Under the pieces are notes generated by a model. That model ran no database searches. It had not been told where the DNA came from and saw only the letters and a list, made by a program, of their open reading frames with translations. A program made the position numbers and the translations under genes. A DNA stretch of 64,000 bases, taken from positions 41,703,501-41,767,500 of the forward strand of contig JALMGJ010000008.1 of assembly GCA_023362775.1 (NCBI GenBank), given 5' to 3'. Below, one piece after another: positions 1 to 10,705 of the stretch. Numbering within the stretch: the first letter of the stretch is position 1; each line of letters opens with the position of its first letter. The stretch is from Charina bottae (taxonomy: Eukaryota; Chordata; Lepidosauria; Squamata; Charinaidae).

Positions 1-44
1 GCCGACACACTAACGTGTCCCGACACACTGTTTGGAAAGCTCTG
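1..44. mobile_element. Right end of a CAGAGCTTTCC-family hAT element, cut by the window edge
   Basis: The segment reads through the characteristic end (paired GACACAC motifs, then GTTTGGAAAGCTCTG) shared with complete copies elsewhere in the window. The next 8 bases, CTCTATAT, would be the right target duplication and have the central TA seen at the other copies. The left part lies outside the window, so length and subtype are unknown. Confidence 0.8.
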
Positions 45-52
45 CTCTATAT

Positions 53-1300
53 GATTCACAACTTGCTTCGTTGCCTTCAGCTGGGGTATACACTAAGGGG
101 ATGGATGGGCTCTGCAGGATGAGAGAAAATATTCAGAAGCAGTTGCCCAGAACATCCCTAATGTAGGCAGTAATCAAGGCTCCAACTGGAGAACCCAGAC
201 TGAAAATCCACTGGAGCCCTTTGGAATACATTGGGATCCATTAGTCTTTGTATGTGCATCCTTTGAATAATTTATCACCCCTGCAGGAAACAGTTGTTGC
301 AAGTCTAAATGTCACCAAGAAGTGCTCTGGCCATAAGAAAAGAACAGATATAAACCCCTACATTCAGTCTACCGTACTCCCCAACAGAGAAACAGCAGAT
401 CCACAGCATGTCAGTAACAATGGGACAGATGCAGGATTGTTGCTAAGAACTCCTGAGCTGCTCCAAGTATGACAATCTGGCATGGATATTGTAGTACCCT
501 AGAGTCATCCTCTTGGGAATCCACCACAAGTCTGAGACCATCTCCATCAGTTCAAGTGCAGAAACTGCAGGCAACCGGTTGGATGATATGCCAACAGAAT
601 CCTTTATTTGTCCCAAGGGCCCAACACAAGACACAAGGACTGTGCGTATGAGGAAAATGACTGAATAGCCACCTGAGGTTCCCTAATCTTCACATCTGAC
701 TCTTCAAGGGAAGCACAATCCCAACTAAGACATCACCATCCAGAACGTCCACTCCTTTGCGTCACAAAACTCCCTGTTTAGTTCTGCTTACATTGTTTAT
801 TTTCTCCAGCTCCTCAGTCATGGCACCCAGATCCTCTACAAGACTGGAAAGTGGAAAAGAAGCCCAGCTACATGTCGTACCCAGACAGTGCACCTAATGT
901 GTTGGTTAATTCATACGGAACAGCCTTACATGGTACCCTTCAGATGGCTAGGGTTATGACGGATAGATTCCAAAACCACTGGAGAGAGGGCTGGACCTGG
1001 ACAGATCCATGGAGTGGAGCAATCTCTACCTCACAGAATCTTCTGTATTTGTCCATCCATCACAGGGATGGATCCATCATAACTCTCTGACTCCTAAGCC
1101 ATTAATTCCTGAGCCTACATCACAGCAACATTGGTTCATATAGCTTGGTACTGACTATACCAGTGACAGGCCACCTCATGCTCCCCACCACATTTGGACT
1201 ACATTTCCTCTAATGCTCAAACGAAGTATGCTGACTGAAGGTTTGGGAAGTTAGGACCCGTAACATCTGGAAAAGGGATCCCAGTTTATCAGGCAAGCGG
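53..1300. other. Unassigned DNA, no recognised feature
   Basis: Mixed-composition sequence. The open frames are short, up to about 80 codons, and resemble no family I know. No repeat shared with the rest of the window was seen. Confidence 0.5.
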
Positions 1301-1309
1301 GCTGAAATT

Positions 1310-1482
1310 TACAGTGATAACCCCAAAGATGTGGGAGGCATCAGCTTGTTGACCAGCTGGCCAAGAATTCCTCTCTAGAGTTCCAGCCCGGGGTCTCATT
1401 TTCCTAGCCCTACTTGGGGACTGAACCTGCAACCCTATGCATCTAGAGCAGAGGTTCTCCTCCTGAGCTACCAGTCTCATCG
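1310..1482 (-). mobile_element. tRNA-derived SINE-like fragment, family not identified
   Basis: Read on the minus strand, the right part has a pol III A-box-like TAGCTCAGGAGG and, about 40 bases on, a B-box-like GGTTCAGTCCC, in tRNA-like spacing. A non-tRNA body follows down to about 1310. It differs from both common SINE families in this window. No target duplication was identified. It lies just downstream (in gene orientation) of the VWC exon. Confidence 0.5.
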
Positions 1483-1560
1483 AGAGCAACTCAGCCTCAA
1501 TGCCTCCCACTCGTAGAGCCCCAATTCAGTTCCCACCTGGATGCCCCTGTCTTGTCTTAC

Positions 1561-1668
1561 CTTCTGAAAGTTGCAGCGAGGGTTTCTGCACGCAACAGCT
1601 TCACACAGGACGACGTCACCATGGCAACCACACTCTCGGCACGAGTCCGGCTTCCAAACAGTGTTGTT
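1561..1668 (-). CDS. FRAS1: Internal exon encoding a VWC-domain segment, FRAS1-like
   Basis: On the minus strand this is a 108-bp open exon of 36 codons, phase 0 at both ends. A consensus acceptor (GTTTGTTTGCAG, after a pyrimidine-containing stretch) precedes it and a consensus donor (GTAAGA) follows. The peptide has the VWC spacing WKPDSC-x2-C-x-CHGD-x-V-x-C-x4-CRNP-x-C-x-F. The CHGD and CRNP pieces resemble the first VWC repeat near the N-terminus of FRAS1, a large extracellular basement-membrane protein of the Fraser complex. Splice sites argue against a processed copy. The partner exons that would complete the domain were not found here, which fits large introns. Another VWC gene remains possible; the exon call is firmer than the gene name. 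Confidence 0.62.
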
Positions 1669-1724
1669 CTGCAAACAAACCATAATCTCTAAATTAAAAT
1701 TCTATTTAAAAAAAAAAAAAAAAG

Positions 1725-2261
1725 AGTTCACACGGCATGCAATTACAGGACAGCAGAAAAGGGTTCGGATGATTTAAAAGGGGCTTTGTGTTAGGGAGGG
1801 AAACTTGGCAACTGGGATTTGTCTGCTCCATGCTGATTAACACCCATGGCTATAATAAGTCCAACGCTATTCATGTCATACTTTCAAAACATGTAATCAA
1901 AAGACTCAGGCCTGCAATGAAAAGCAATCAATTTGAGCTGCAAAGTAATTGATCCACCTAAGCCCTGATAGCTACAATCTGATTAGAGCTTCTCTTCCAT
2001 ATAGTTCAGGTTTCTATAAACAGATTCAGGCTGGGAATTTAATGACTTCCAAAGGAGCATTTGATGCTTCATTCATATTAAAATTAATGTCCTGGAAAAA
2101 TTACCTGGGGTGTCAAACAGCTTCTGTGTTATGTGAAAAGGCTAAAAGGATTAAGAGTTTTCTGGCTATAAAAGAGTAGAGGAGTAATACAGAGGAAGAA
2201 AAGATCCTGGCCAAGGGAAACAATACCTTGAAGTCTTTGGTAGAAAATAATATACCCAACT
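1725..2261. other. Unassigned intronic or intergenic DNA
   Basis: AT-rich sequence following a poly-A run (about 1706-1724). No repeat or gene signature recognised. Confidence 0.5.
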
Positions 2262-2269
2262 AGATAGAA

Positions 2270-2539
2270 CAGAGCTTTCCAAACTGGTGACACACTTTTT
2301 AGACATGCATCATTTTGCGACACACTCTTACAGCAGGGCATCATTTCGCAACACACTCTTACAGCAGGGCACTAGGACCTGCACGTAATCACAGCAGGTT
2401 TGGAGGCAGCCAGGCACAAGGCAGGCACTAGGACCTGCGCGGAATCCTGGCAGGGCTCGGAGGCAGCAGCAGCCGCGACACACCCAGACACTGCAGCCGA
2501 CACACTAACGTGTCGCGACACACAGTTTGGAAAGCTCTG
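2270..2539 (+). mobile_element. CAGAGCTTTCC-family hAT MITE, 2 minisatellite units
   Basis: A 270-bp non-autonomous hAT. The left end CAGAGCTTTCCAAACT and right end AGTTTGGAAAGCTCTG are inverted. It is flanked by a perfect 8-bp target duplication, AGATAGAA (2262-2269 and 2540-2547). Inside, repeated GCGACACAC motifs lie near both ends and there are two units of the ACTAGGACCTGC minisatellite. No transposase is encoded, so mobilisation must have been in trans. The perfect duplication suggests a fairly young insertion. Confidence 0.92.
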
Positions 2540-2549
2540 AGATAGAACA

Positions 2550-2625
2550 TCTAGCTAACCTAAGTAGGATGGGACCTGGTCAGTACTTGGGATGGTTGAA
2601 AACCAGACTATTCCAGGACTGTGGA
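2550..2625 (+). mobile_element. Possible 5S rRNA-derived SINE fragment
   Basis: The stretch resembles the internal promoter part of 5S rRNA: a degraded GCTAAGCAGGGT-like box, then GGTCAGTACTTGG and an ATGG-rich box C-like segment. It is shorter and more degraded than the 5S-like copy at 52240. It could be a chance resemblance. Confidence 0.4.
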
Positions 2626-4298
2626 CTTTGGACTGGGAAGTAAAAAAAGAGAAAAAAAATCCAGGAAGAAGAAAATACAAAGCCACCTGTTACCAACAAA
2701 ACTACATATATCCATAAAGTCATTAGGAATCAAGCTCAATTTAATGCAGACTTTTTTTTGAGAGGGGGGTAATCAATATTATTTTGGAGGGAGAGATGTT
2801 CTCAGCACGAAACAGAGGTGGGCAAAATCTTTCAAAGAATGGTTTGTACAGCATCCCACAGCCCATGAAAACTGTAAAAAATGACTTACACTAGTCCATG
2901 GATGGAGTTTAGAAGCCCATGGACATAATCAATCTTATTCCAAATATTATTTATAATCATAATCAATCTTATTCCAGTATAACCATCCATGACCACAAGG
3001 CCTCGAAGAAGACCCCTTCCTTTCTCCAAGTCTACTCCCATTTCCAGCAAAAATAGCACTGCCTAATGTTCCACGTGGAGCATCTCAAGCATGCAAGTGG
3101 CCCTTTGGAACACTCTGCCCCCAGAGGTGAGGCACTCTCCATCATTCTCTCCACCATGCACAACATGGCATTTACATTAACAAGGCTTAACATTTTATCC
3201 TTGAATGTGTTGGAAGGGAGGTTCAAAAACATCCCATACTTGGAAGGCCTTTATCTATGTTCAGATGAGGACACCAAGATGATCTCATGTGTCTTGCTCT
3301 GGTGCCCCATGTAACATACTTGATATACCCCTCTGAGTTAATACTCCCCCTAGTTATCAAAATGTGTGGGTTGGCCTGAAATTAAGGCAGTGGGCTTTTT
3401 ACTAACAGATTGACCCATCAACATTTCTGTTAAAGTTGCTCTATCCTGTTAAATTAAAATTGCTTCTTAAAATAAAACGTTGCTGTTAGAATTAGGCTAA
3501 ACCTTGAATGATCTGGGTTAATTATGCCTTCTGTAGAAAATGACTAATATTTAATGTGGTCATAACTTCTGTCCTTCTAATATGCAACCACTAATACAGT
3601 ACATATGAGGAGTACTGAGGAGTGAGTATGCCAATTGCTTCCCATACACCTCCCAATTTCTTCTCTCACACCTACAGCTTTCTGAATTTCTAAGCACATG
3701 ATTACCTGTGCAAAACCACTTGGTATTCAATCAGGGAGTTGTGAAGGAAAGTCGATCTGCAACAGAGAAACGGCAGATGGGCAGGATTTGGGCAGGATTT
3801 CAGCTCACCGTTTCTCTGCTCTAAACAATCCTTCCTCAAAGCATACTTTTTAATTTTTTTAAAAGTAACAAATGGTACTCCGTGCTACCCATTTCTGAGA
3901 AGCATGTCATTAATCTGTAGTAGACAGATACATCAAATTCAATTCTCGAGCAGCAATGATTTTAGGACCCAGTTTCCCAATGTGGTACACCGGCAGGTTA
4001 AAGGTTGAACACTTGTTGTCCATCATGGTTTATACTAAAACTGATTTTATTTTAATTTGCTTTTTGAGATTTCTTTTACATGGCTGCTGGGGTGAGGGAG
4101 TTGCCTATTTACCACCTAGTTACTAGAGCGGATGGGCTGATATGAGAGCTGGAGCTGGCAAGGAGGAAGCAAGGGCCCTGGGATCAGAGGGGCCTCAATG
4201 CAATGCAGGTGTCATCAACAGTCCAGTCTGCAAGCAGACCATTTCAGTGGAAGGGACAGAGGAAGAAGCTCAGGATTTGAACTCTTGGAGTCAGATAC
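2626..4298. other. Unassigned DNA
   Basis: AT-rich sequence with short open frames only. No repeat, splice pair around a conserved frame, or RNA gene was recognised. Confidence 0.5.
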
Positions 4299-4734
4299 TG
4301 TTGGGGTTTGTATATACCCAGGAATTTACAGTTAGATAAATTATACTGCAGAGGCTTGATATCTAGGTGAGAGGGGAATTATTCTGCAAGTCACCCAATT
4401 AGCAGCCATTGTTGTAGGGATGATGTGTCAGTGTGTGACTCATACCACAGGTGCTAATAGTTTAGTTGGGTGTGTCAGATGATGAGAGTGACTGTAATGT
4501 GATTGGTCAGTTTATGTATATATGCAGAGAAGTCTGGTGTTCTTTCTTCTCGTCTGCTGTAACTACATTGCTGTATCATTTGTTACCCGTGTGAAAGTGA
4601 TCTGTAAATACGTATGGATATAAAGTAAATAGGCTTTTATATAATCTCTGTTTGAGTGTCTATTTACTGCACAGTACGTGGATCACTGGTGTCTAGGAAG
4701 AAGGATCAGGCCGCTCCACACACGCACTCTGACA
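4299..4734 (+). mobile_element. Solo LTR, family 1
   Basis: A 436-bp unit starting TGTTGGGG and ending CTCTGACA (TG...CA), flanked by a perfect 5-bp duplication GATAC (4294-4298 and 4735-4739). A second, closely similar copy lies at 23590-24041. A TATA-like TATATATGC sits in the middle, which sets the plus orientation. No internal retroviral or gypsy coding sequence adjoins, so this is a solo LTR left by recombination. Superfamily (gypsy-type or ERV) cannot be decided from the LTR alone. Confidence 0.85.
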
Positions 4735-4749
4735 GATACATATCTACAG

Positions 4750-4972
4750 CTGGATTTTTTTTTATCCGTTCAATCCTGTCCAATTCTCGGAGACTGCCTG
4801 AGCAAGTCCCTGCAGTTTTCTTGCAAGGCTTTTCAGAAGTGGTTTGCTGAGAGCTGTGAGTGAGTGACTGGCCCAAGGTCACCCAGCCGGCATTGTGCTT
4901 AAGGCGGGACTAGAACTCCTGGTCTCCCGGTTACTAGCCTGATGCCTTAACCACTACACCAAACTGGCTCTT
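4750..4972 (-). mobile_element. tRNA-headed SINE (GTGGTTAAGGC head, Bov-B-type tail)
   Basis: On the minus strand it begins AGAGCCAGTTTGGTGTAGTG, with an A box in the head and a B-box-like GAGTTCTAGTCCC. The body GGCTGGGTGACCTTGGGCC follows, then a tail resembling the Bov-B 3' end (GAATTGGACAGGATTGAA) and a short A run. Related copies occur at 6949, 23220, 39220, 39840 and 51396. The tail suggests mobilisation by Bov-B reverse transcriptase. Confidence 0.8.
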
Positions 4973-6432
4973 AACTCCTAGCTGGATACTTAGACGTTAC
5001 GGAAGCTGGTCATAGTTGCTCCTAGAGCTACTTCATATCTTCAATAAAAACTATCTTGTTTTTGTCTATCCCTCCCTGCCCTTGACTTCCCTGTGACACT
5101 TCTTGAGCGCACGGTTTGAGTTTCGAGAGAGAGAGATTTACTGCTGGCCGGATCCCTGACAGCTGGCCGCCAAAGCTAATTTTTCAGAGAAGTGGGAATT
5201 GGTTATTTTCCCATCCCTTCTAATCTTCCCAAAAGCTCACTTGCAGAAGAGCATAGAAAGAATTCCAATATCTATGGGAGTTATATGACGGGGACGACAG
5301 ATATGCATCGCTTTTACTTATGCTAGAGGTTGGCACTCGGCTTTGCAATATGCCAAGTTCCCCTTCCAGGTGGGGGCCCAAGTCTGTTGGGTGTCAAATG
5401 AAGGGTCTGCAGGCACACTGCTTCCTGTTGGCATTATACGGTCTAGTCCAGCTCCATGCCCTGCATTACTTTCAGAAAGACCAATATGCAGCTTTTAAAA
5501 GGGGTCACTGCTTCCTAGCAGAAAACATCCAGTCCTCTTGAGCAAACCTGGAGGGAATCTTAAACTTAAATACAGCCACAGATCCACATAAATTTACAGC
5601 CCTGGAGTTCAAGACATAAATGTTCCCAGGGAGAGGTTTCATTTTTTTTAAAAAAAAAAACTCCAATAACATAACTAGCCTTCTGTATGGATGGAGTAGT
5701 TGCACTAACAGAGGATAAGCTGAGAAAAACTGTCTTCCTGGGTCTGATTTACTATCCTGTTGTAAAATCAATTCAGGCCAAGTTATATGTGTGTCAAACT
5801 CTGCCTAACTCCCGTGCTGTATTTAATCCAATTCCTGAGCTTTAAACAAAAGAAGAGGAGAGGAAGAGGAAGTAAACGGTAAAGCTACCAGGCGCCATAC
5901 AAGTTTTGGGGCTTGGCATACCTGCCCCCTTTGGAAGAGTGATGTTTATTTTCAGTCTTGGGAATAACAGCCTCATTTGGCTGTTGATTTCACTCCTGTT
6001 CTTGCACATCCCAGCAAGGAAGAAAACCTAGAACAAGGCACTAGAGAAAAAGCAGAATGTCCACTTAGAATGTGTTACTCCACATCTCACAGCCTGCCTG
6101 AGGTTGACTGTGTTAAGTGTAAGGGAAGGGTCTGCTTCAAGTAGAGTACAGTGGTTTTGGATCAGCACCACCAGCTGATTTCTGGCAGGCCACACAACAT
6201 CTACTAGTACTTTAGAGAAGAGACGGGAGATTCAAAAGATTTCAGTAGGCTTAAGCAGTGGGGTGAAATGAAATGTACAGGGTGGAATTTAACCGGAGGA
6301 ATGCCAAGTTCAACGTCCAGGTGGGAAACATGAAAGGCAAAAGTATAGGAACGGGGAGGACTAGCTTGGCAGTAATCCATGTGAATGGAGACCTGGGTAT
6401 TTTAATAGATCACAAGTCGAACCAGAGCCAAC
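4973..6432. other. Unassigned DNA
   Basis: Contains a T/A run near 5641-5660 and a GA-rich patch near 5850-5870. Nothing else recognised. Confidence 0.5.
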
Positions 6433-6700
6433 TGTCAGCCTTATGAAGTAGACCAGACAGGAAACACGACCAGATGAGCTAATGCTACTTTACTGTAAGG
6501 TTACATTAACAGAATCTTGCAAGTCTGAAAGTACTTCTCTCTCCCCGTCCCCTTTACAGCCCAAAAATGAGGGAGGGTCTCTTCTGAGCCTCTTGCCCGG
6601 CCCACATTCCTGCTGCAGGCTGAGCTGCCTTTTATCTGACTGTTCCCTTGGTTGCCTCTTGTTGCCCTGTCTCCCAAGGTCATTCCCACATGCCATTACA
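6433..6700 (-). mobile_element. Solo LTR, family 2
   Basis: A 268-bp unit bounded by TG...CA on the plus strand (TGTCAGCC to CCATTACA), with a perfect 5-bp duplication CCAAC (6428-6432 and 6701-6705). Related units are at 23317-23586 and 19525-19781. Those copies show AATAAA and an ATAAAAGG TATA-like site on the minus strand, so the element reads leftward. No internal region adjoins. Confidence 0.82.
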
Positions 6701-6789
6701 CCAACAGGGTGGCGCATTAACAGGAACACAGAGTCTAGGTCACAGGGAGTTATAGTTTTTCTGCTCTCCTCTGCCTGGATTTGACCTCA

Positions 6790-6948
6790 CTTGGAAGTTT
6801 TCAGCGCCACAGTTCAAGAACAATGACAAACTAGGGCAAGTTCAGAAGAGAGCTACCAAGGTGGTGATGAGTCTGGAAACCAAGCCCTACAAAGAACAAT
6901 TAAAGGATCTGACTATGTTTAGCCTGCAGAAGAGACATATGACAGCAC
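6790..6948 (+). mobile_element. CR1 LINE 3'-region fragment
   Basis: The wording is typical of the CR1 tail region: CAGAAGAGAGCTACCAAGG, then GGATCTGACTATGTTTAGCC and AGAAGAGAC. It is truncated at both ends and non-coding here. Confidence 0.7.
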
Positions 6949-7133
6949 TAAGAGCCAGGTTTGTGTGGTGGTTAAAGGTAGTGGTTAAACTCAAGAGACT
7001 GTGAGTTCTAGTCCTGCCTTATGCATGGAAGCAGCTAGGTGATCACGAGCCAGCCAATTTCTTTCAGCCCTAGAAAGAAGACAAGGGCAGACCACTTCCA
7101 AAAATGTTGCCGAGAAAACTGCAGGGAGTAGTT
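6949..7133 (+). mobile_element. tRNA-headed SINE (GTGGTTAAGG head)
   Basis: Starts AGAGCCAGGTTTGTG with a small duplication of the GTGGTTAAA segment in the head. It continues with GTGAGTTCTAGTCC, a degraded body, and the tail AGACCACTTCCAAAAATG...GAAAACTGCAGGGA. More diverged than the copy at 4750. Confidence 0.72.
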
Positions 7134-7193
7134 GTGATAACCCTCAGTGTCAGAATTCCCAACCAAGAAATCCCTCAGGCAGTTACCCTAAAG

Positions 7194-7505
7194 CAGTGCT
7201 TTCCAAACTGCCGCCGTTGGCGACACACCAACGGCAGTGGCGGTATGGGGGCGTGCGCGGCGGTGGCGCGCGTGGCGGTATGGGGGCGTACGCGGCGGTG
7301 GCGCGCGTGGTGGCACGGGGGCATGCACGGCCGTGCCGTGCATGGCGGCACGGGGGGGGGGTGTGGCGGCGGCACGCGCAGCGGCGGCCTCGTGTTTTCC
7401 ACTAAAACCCGGAAGTGCTGATGGCACGCCGCTGCCGTGCACGTCCACTTCCGGGTTTTGTCACGACACATTAAAGTGTCGCGGCACACAGTTTGGAAAG
7501 CTATG
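7194..7505. mobile_element. hAT MITE, GC-rich subtype of the CAGAGCTTTCC family
   Basis: 312 bp from CAGTGCTTTCCAAACT to AGTTTGGAAAGCTATG, with duplication CCCTAAAG/CTCTAAAG (7 of 8 match; 7186-7193 and 7506-7513). The terminal parts match the minisatellite subtype, but the core is a CpG-dense run of GGCG/GCGTGG repeats followed by AACCCGGAAGTGC and CACTTCCGGGTTTT in inverted arrangement. No coding capacity beyond repeat-derived open frames. Confidence 0.88.
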
Positions 7506-7839
7506 CTCTAAAGGATTCATTTATTCAGGATTACACTTCAGGGCAGAAGAAGCCTCGAATAATGGTTTTCGCACCGAAAGAGCCTTATCAAAGAAGCGGC
7601 AAAGACACCCAGGAGAGTCCAGCCATAACAAACCAATTCCCACTCCAAGAGCCGCTCCCCCCTACAGAATGTCCTTTAGGGAGCAGGCGTATCTCAGTTC
7701 TCTCAAAGCGATGCAGAAATGCAAAGTCTCTGAAGCTAAGTATAGGAGACCAGCAACCTAAACGTGTATAAAAGTCAGAAGCATGGCAGACGAATATGTG
7801 AGGCTGACATTAGTCCAGGCAGGTACCAGGAGTCAAAAA

Positions 7840-8405
7840 CTGACTCACACATACAAAAATGACAGTGCTCTTCAAATATCTGACGGGTATGTTGTAATAC
7901 TGATGCTGTGAATAAGAGAAGACTTATTCTTCACTGCACAGAGGGCTGAACCAGAACCAGTGGGTTAAAATTATATGGAAGAAGGCTGAGGATAGATGAA
8001 TTTCAGATAGATGAATTTCAGCACGTTCAACCCTGTTGAAACTAAGGCAGGCCATTAAGATCTAGCTGTCCCAGGAAGTCTCTGAGGTAGATATGGTCCC
8101 TCTGCAGTTTGTGGCTGTTTTAAACTTTGTTACTGGCATGGTGTGTACATCACGTTGAGTTGGATGCAACTGAAGCAGCATATAAGCCTGAGTAATAAGT
8201 AAACTAAAAAAATAATGTGTTGGGAATATATTCTCCTGACTACATGAGTTGTCAGCCAGGGAAACAGGCTGTCATACACGATGTGATGATTTCTCCTTGG
8301 CTGGACATCTTCTGGATGGTTGGCTGTCAGAGATGCCCTAATAGATCTTGCAGGGGGTTGGACTAGATAACTTCTAAGATCCATTCCAACTCTATGATTC
8401 TACTG
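7840..8405 (+). mobile_element. CR1 LINE 3' end, interrupted
   Basis: The left part (7840-8110) carries CR1-tail wording, including CTTCACTGCACAGAGGGCTG. The right part (about 8260-8405) ends with GGGGGTTGGACTAGATAACT and CCAACTCTATGATTCTAC, the classic CR1 terminus. Between them (8110-8260) is AT-rich sequence I cannot place. Confidence 0.75.
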
Positions 8406-8496
8406 ATTATTGGATTCTTACAAAACATGCCAAATGCTTATGTTCCTACAGAAGACTGCATGAGGAGTTACTTGACTGCATCAAGGTTACTTGAAT

Positions 8497-9274
8497 GTTG
8501 TTGTTTATTCATTCAGTCGCTTCTGACTCTTCGTGACTTCATGGACCAGCCCACGCCAGAGCTTCCTGTCGGCCGTCGCCATCCCCAGCTCCCCCACAGT
8601 TGAGTTCGTCACTTCCAGAATATCATCCATCCATCTTGCCCTTGGTCGGCCCCTCTTCCTTTTGCCTTCCACTTTCCCTAGCATCAGCTTCTTCTCCAGG
8701 GTATCCTGTCTTCTCATTATGTGGCCAAAGTACTTCAGTTTTGCCTTTAATATCATTCCCTCAAGTGAGCAGTCTGGCTTTATTTCCTGGAGTATGGACT
8801 GGTTTGATCTTCTTGCAGTCCAAGGCACTCTCAGAATTTTCCTCCAACACCACAGTTCAAAAGCATCTACTGTATCTTCCTTCGCTCAGCCTTCCTGATG
8901 GTCCAGCTCTCACAGCCATAGGTTACTACAGGGAATACCATTGCTTTAACTATGCGGACCTTTGTTGTCAGTGTGATGTCTCTGCTCTTAACTATTTTAT
9001 TGAGATTTGTCATTGCTCTCCTCCCAAGAAGTAGACGTCTTCTGATTTCCTGGCTGCAGTCAGCCTCTGCAGTAATCTTTGCACCTAGAAATACAAAGTC
9101 TGTCACTGCCTCCACTTTTTCTCCCTCTATTTGCCAGTTATCAATCAAGCTGGTTGCCATAATCTTGTTTTTTTTGAGGTTTAACTGCAACCCAGCTTTT
9201 GCACTTTCTTCATCATAAGGCTCCTCGGATCCTCCTCGCTTTCAGCCATCAAAGTGGTATCATCTGCATATCTG
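8497..9274 (-). mobile_element. Bov-B (RTE) LINE, 5'-truncated
   Basis: A 778-bp insertion with a perfect 13-bp target duplication AGGTTACTTGAAT (8484-8496 and 9275-9287). The minus strand encodes the C-terminal part of the Bov-B polymerase (GCESWTIRKAE, VPWTARRSNQS, YFGHIMRRQD and KRKRGRPRARWMDD). The frame is broken once between about 8828 and 8867. The Sauria SINE beside it (9340) carries a tail of this type. Confidence 0.93.
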
Positions 9275-9339
9275 AGGTTACTTGAATACAGGCTGCTTAA
9301 TGCTCAAGAACCCTCCTCGCTTTGTAAATATACTTCCTA

Positions 9340-9679
9340 GTAAAGGTAAAGGTTCCCCCCGCACATTTGTGCAGTCGTGTCCGACTCTAGGGGCCGGTGC
9401 TCATCTCCGTTTGTTAGCCAAAGAGCCAGCGTTGTCCGAAGACGCTTCTGCAGTCATGTGGCCGGCATGATGCACGCAGAATGTTGTTACCTACCCACCG
9501 AAGTGGTACCTATTCATCTACTTGCATTTGCATGCTTTCGAATTGCTAGGTTGGCAAGAGCTGGGGCGAGTGCGGGAGCTCACTCTGTCATGCGGGGCTA
9601 GGGATTCGAACCTCCGAACTTGCGATATTCCGATCAACAAGCCTGGCGTCTTACCCGCTGAGCCACCACGCCCCTTTTA
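9340..9679 (-). mobile_element. Sauria SINE, full length
   Basis: On the minus strand: tRNA-like head GGCGTGGTGGCTCAGCGGG with an A box, then B box GGTTCGAATCC, the conserved middle (CCACTTCGGTGGG) and tail GAGTCGGACACGACTGCAC, then CTTTACC repeats. The target duplication AAATATACTTCCTA is perfect over 14 bp (9326-9339 and 9680-9693). Confidence 0.93.
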
Positions 9680-9693
9680 AAATATACTTCCTA

Positions 9694-10040
9694 CAACACC
9701 ACAGGACCAGAGTCAGCAGTTTATCTTCATCTAAAGGAAAAAGGACACTCATTTGAGGACATTAATGTTCACATTTTAGACAGAGAAGATAGGTGGTTTG
9801 AGAGAGGGGTCAAGGAATCCATTCATGCCAACTTGGAAAATCCTTCCTTGAATAGAGGTGGGGGCCTCAGGCACAATCTCTCCCCCATCTTCCTCCCTGC
9901 TTTGTCTTCTGTGCCTAGGAAGATTAAGACCATTTCACAAGCTCAACATCAGCATGGTGATCTTAACGATCCTCCTTTAGATGATAAAAGGACTTAAAAA
10001 TAACATCTCAATATAACCATGACCTAGCCCCAGGTGTAAG
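9694..10040. other. Unassigned DNA
   Basis: No recognised feature. It separates the SINE from the Penelope-like fragment. Confidence 0.45.
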
Positions 10041-10210
10041 GTCACACAGCTACCTAGAAACATATTTAGGATTCCCTTACCAACTTTGCTCAGACTGAAG
10101 AAGCTCCTTGGATAAGGAGCGAAACGTTTCCACTGAGAAAATAGAAATCCAGTTGACATGATTCAAGCTACAGACAATTCCACCTGGATGACTGAGAACC
10201 TTCATAGACA
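10041..10210 (+). mobile_element. Penelope-like element terminal-repeat fragment
   Basis: Contains the phrase CTGAAGAAGCTCCTTGGA, followed by AAGGAGCGAAACGT, typical of Penelope-like LTR-like repeats in vertebrates. Further on comes CCTGGATGACTGAGAACC, which I also associate with these repeats. No reverse transcriptase or GIY-YIG coding sequence is present. Boundaries are approximate. Confidence 0.6.
10085..10140 (+). ncRNA. Hammerhead ribozyme-like motif (Penelope-associated)
   Basis: Core CTGAAGA (10095-10101) fits CUGANGA. Stem II pairs GCTCC (10103-10107) with GGAGC (10116-10120) across an 8-base loop, and GAAAC follows at once (10121-10125). Stem I pairs CTCAG (10089-10093) with CTGAG (10133-10137), extended by TTT/AAA. 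Stem III would be minimal (AC/GU), as reported for Penelope-like hammerheads, with U10128 at the cleavage position. There is one extra A before stem II. Activity is not shown. Confidence 0.55.
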
Positions 10211-10632
10211 TACTTCCTACAAACATAATTTTGAGGGTTCAAAGAGGGGAAAAGGAAAAGGGAACCATGCGGGACTGAAGTCAGTTCAGGCAAGCCAATA
10301 TTAGATTTTGGATCATAATGGGTTTAAACCAAGACCAAAACCAATAAAGAATCAGGAGGAAATAAAGGATTCCAACACATGCTTGGTCTGGGACAGGACC
10401 AATTAGCGATGATGCTTTTGCAGGCTGCAGGCTGCTCTTCAATCACATGTTAGCACTCTCCAGAGTCTCCCAAAATTGTGCTGAAAAAAACACTGAATAT
10501 TGGCCATGCGATTTGGGGTTTAAAAAAAAGAAAATGGTTGTGCTAAGCTTCTGCTAGGCTTAGCACACCTATTTTGGATTATGCCTCCCAAATGGTCCAA
10601 TAATCATCTAAAAGGGCAAAAAGCTTTGGTCA
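10211..10632. other. Unassigned DNA
   Basis: No recognised feature. Confidence 0.45.
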
Positions 10633-10705
10633 TCCTGCCTCCCTGGCGACCTCTTTGTATCAATGTTCTCAAAAAAGTTGTCCAAGCTCGTTTCCAAGTA
10701 AAGGC
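10633..10705. repeat. Left copy of 73-bp direct repeat flanking a SINE
   Basis: Matches 11038-11110 over 73 bases with two mismatches. It runs from TCCTGCCTCCCTGG to AAGTAAAGGC. Together the two copies bracket the Sauria SINE exactly, as a target duplication would, but at several times the usual length. Confidence 0.88.

Noticed and set aside
851..1090. 79-codon plus-strand open frame with tryptophan-rich end
   Set aside because: No family resemblance, no convincing splice sites around it, and short enough to be chance.
7237..7761. 174-codon plus-strand open frame, alanine/glycine/arginine-rich
   Set aside because: It runs through the GC-rich core of a hAT MITE and out through its end. The composition reflects the CpG repeats.
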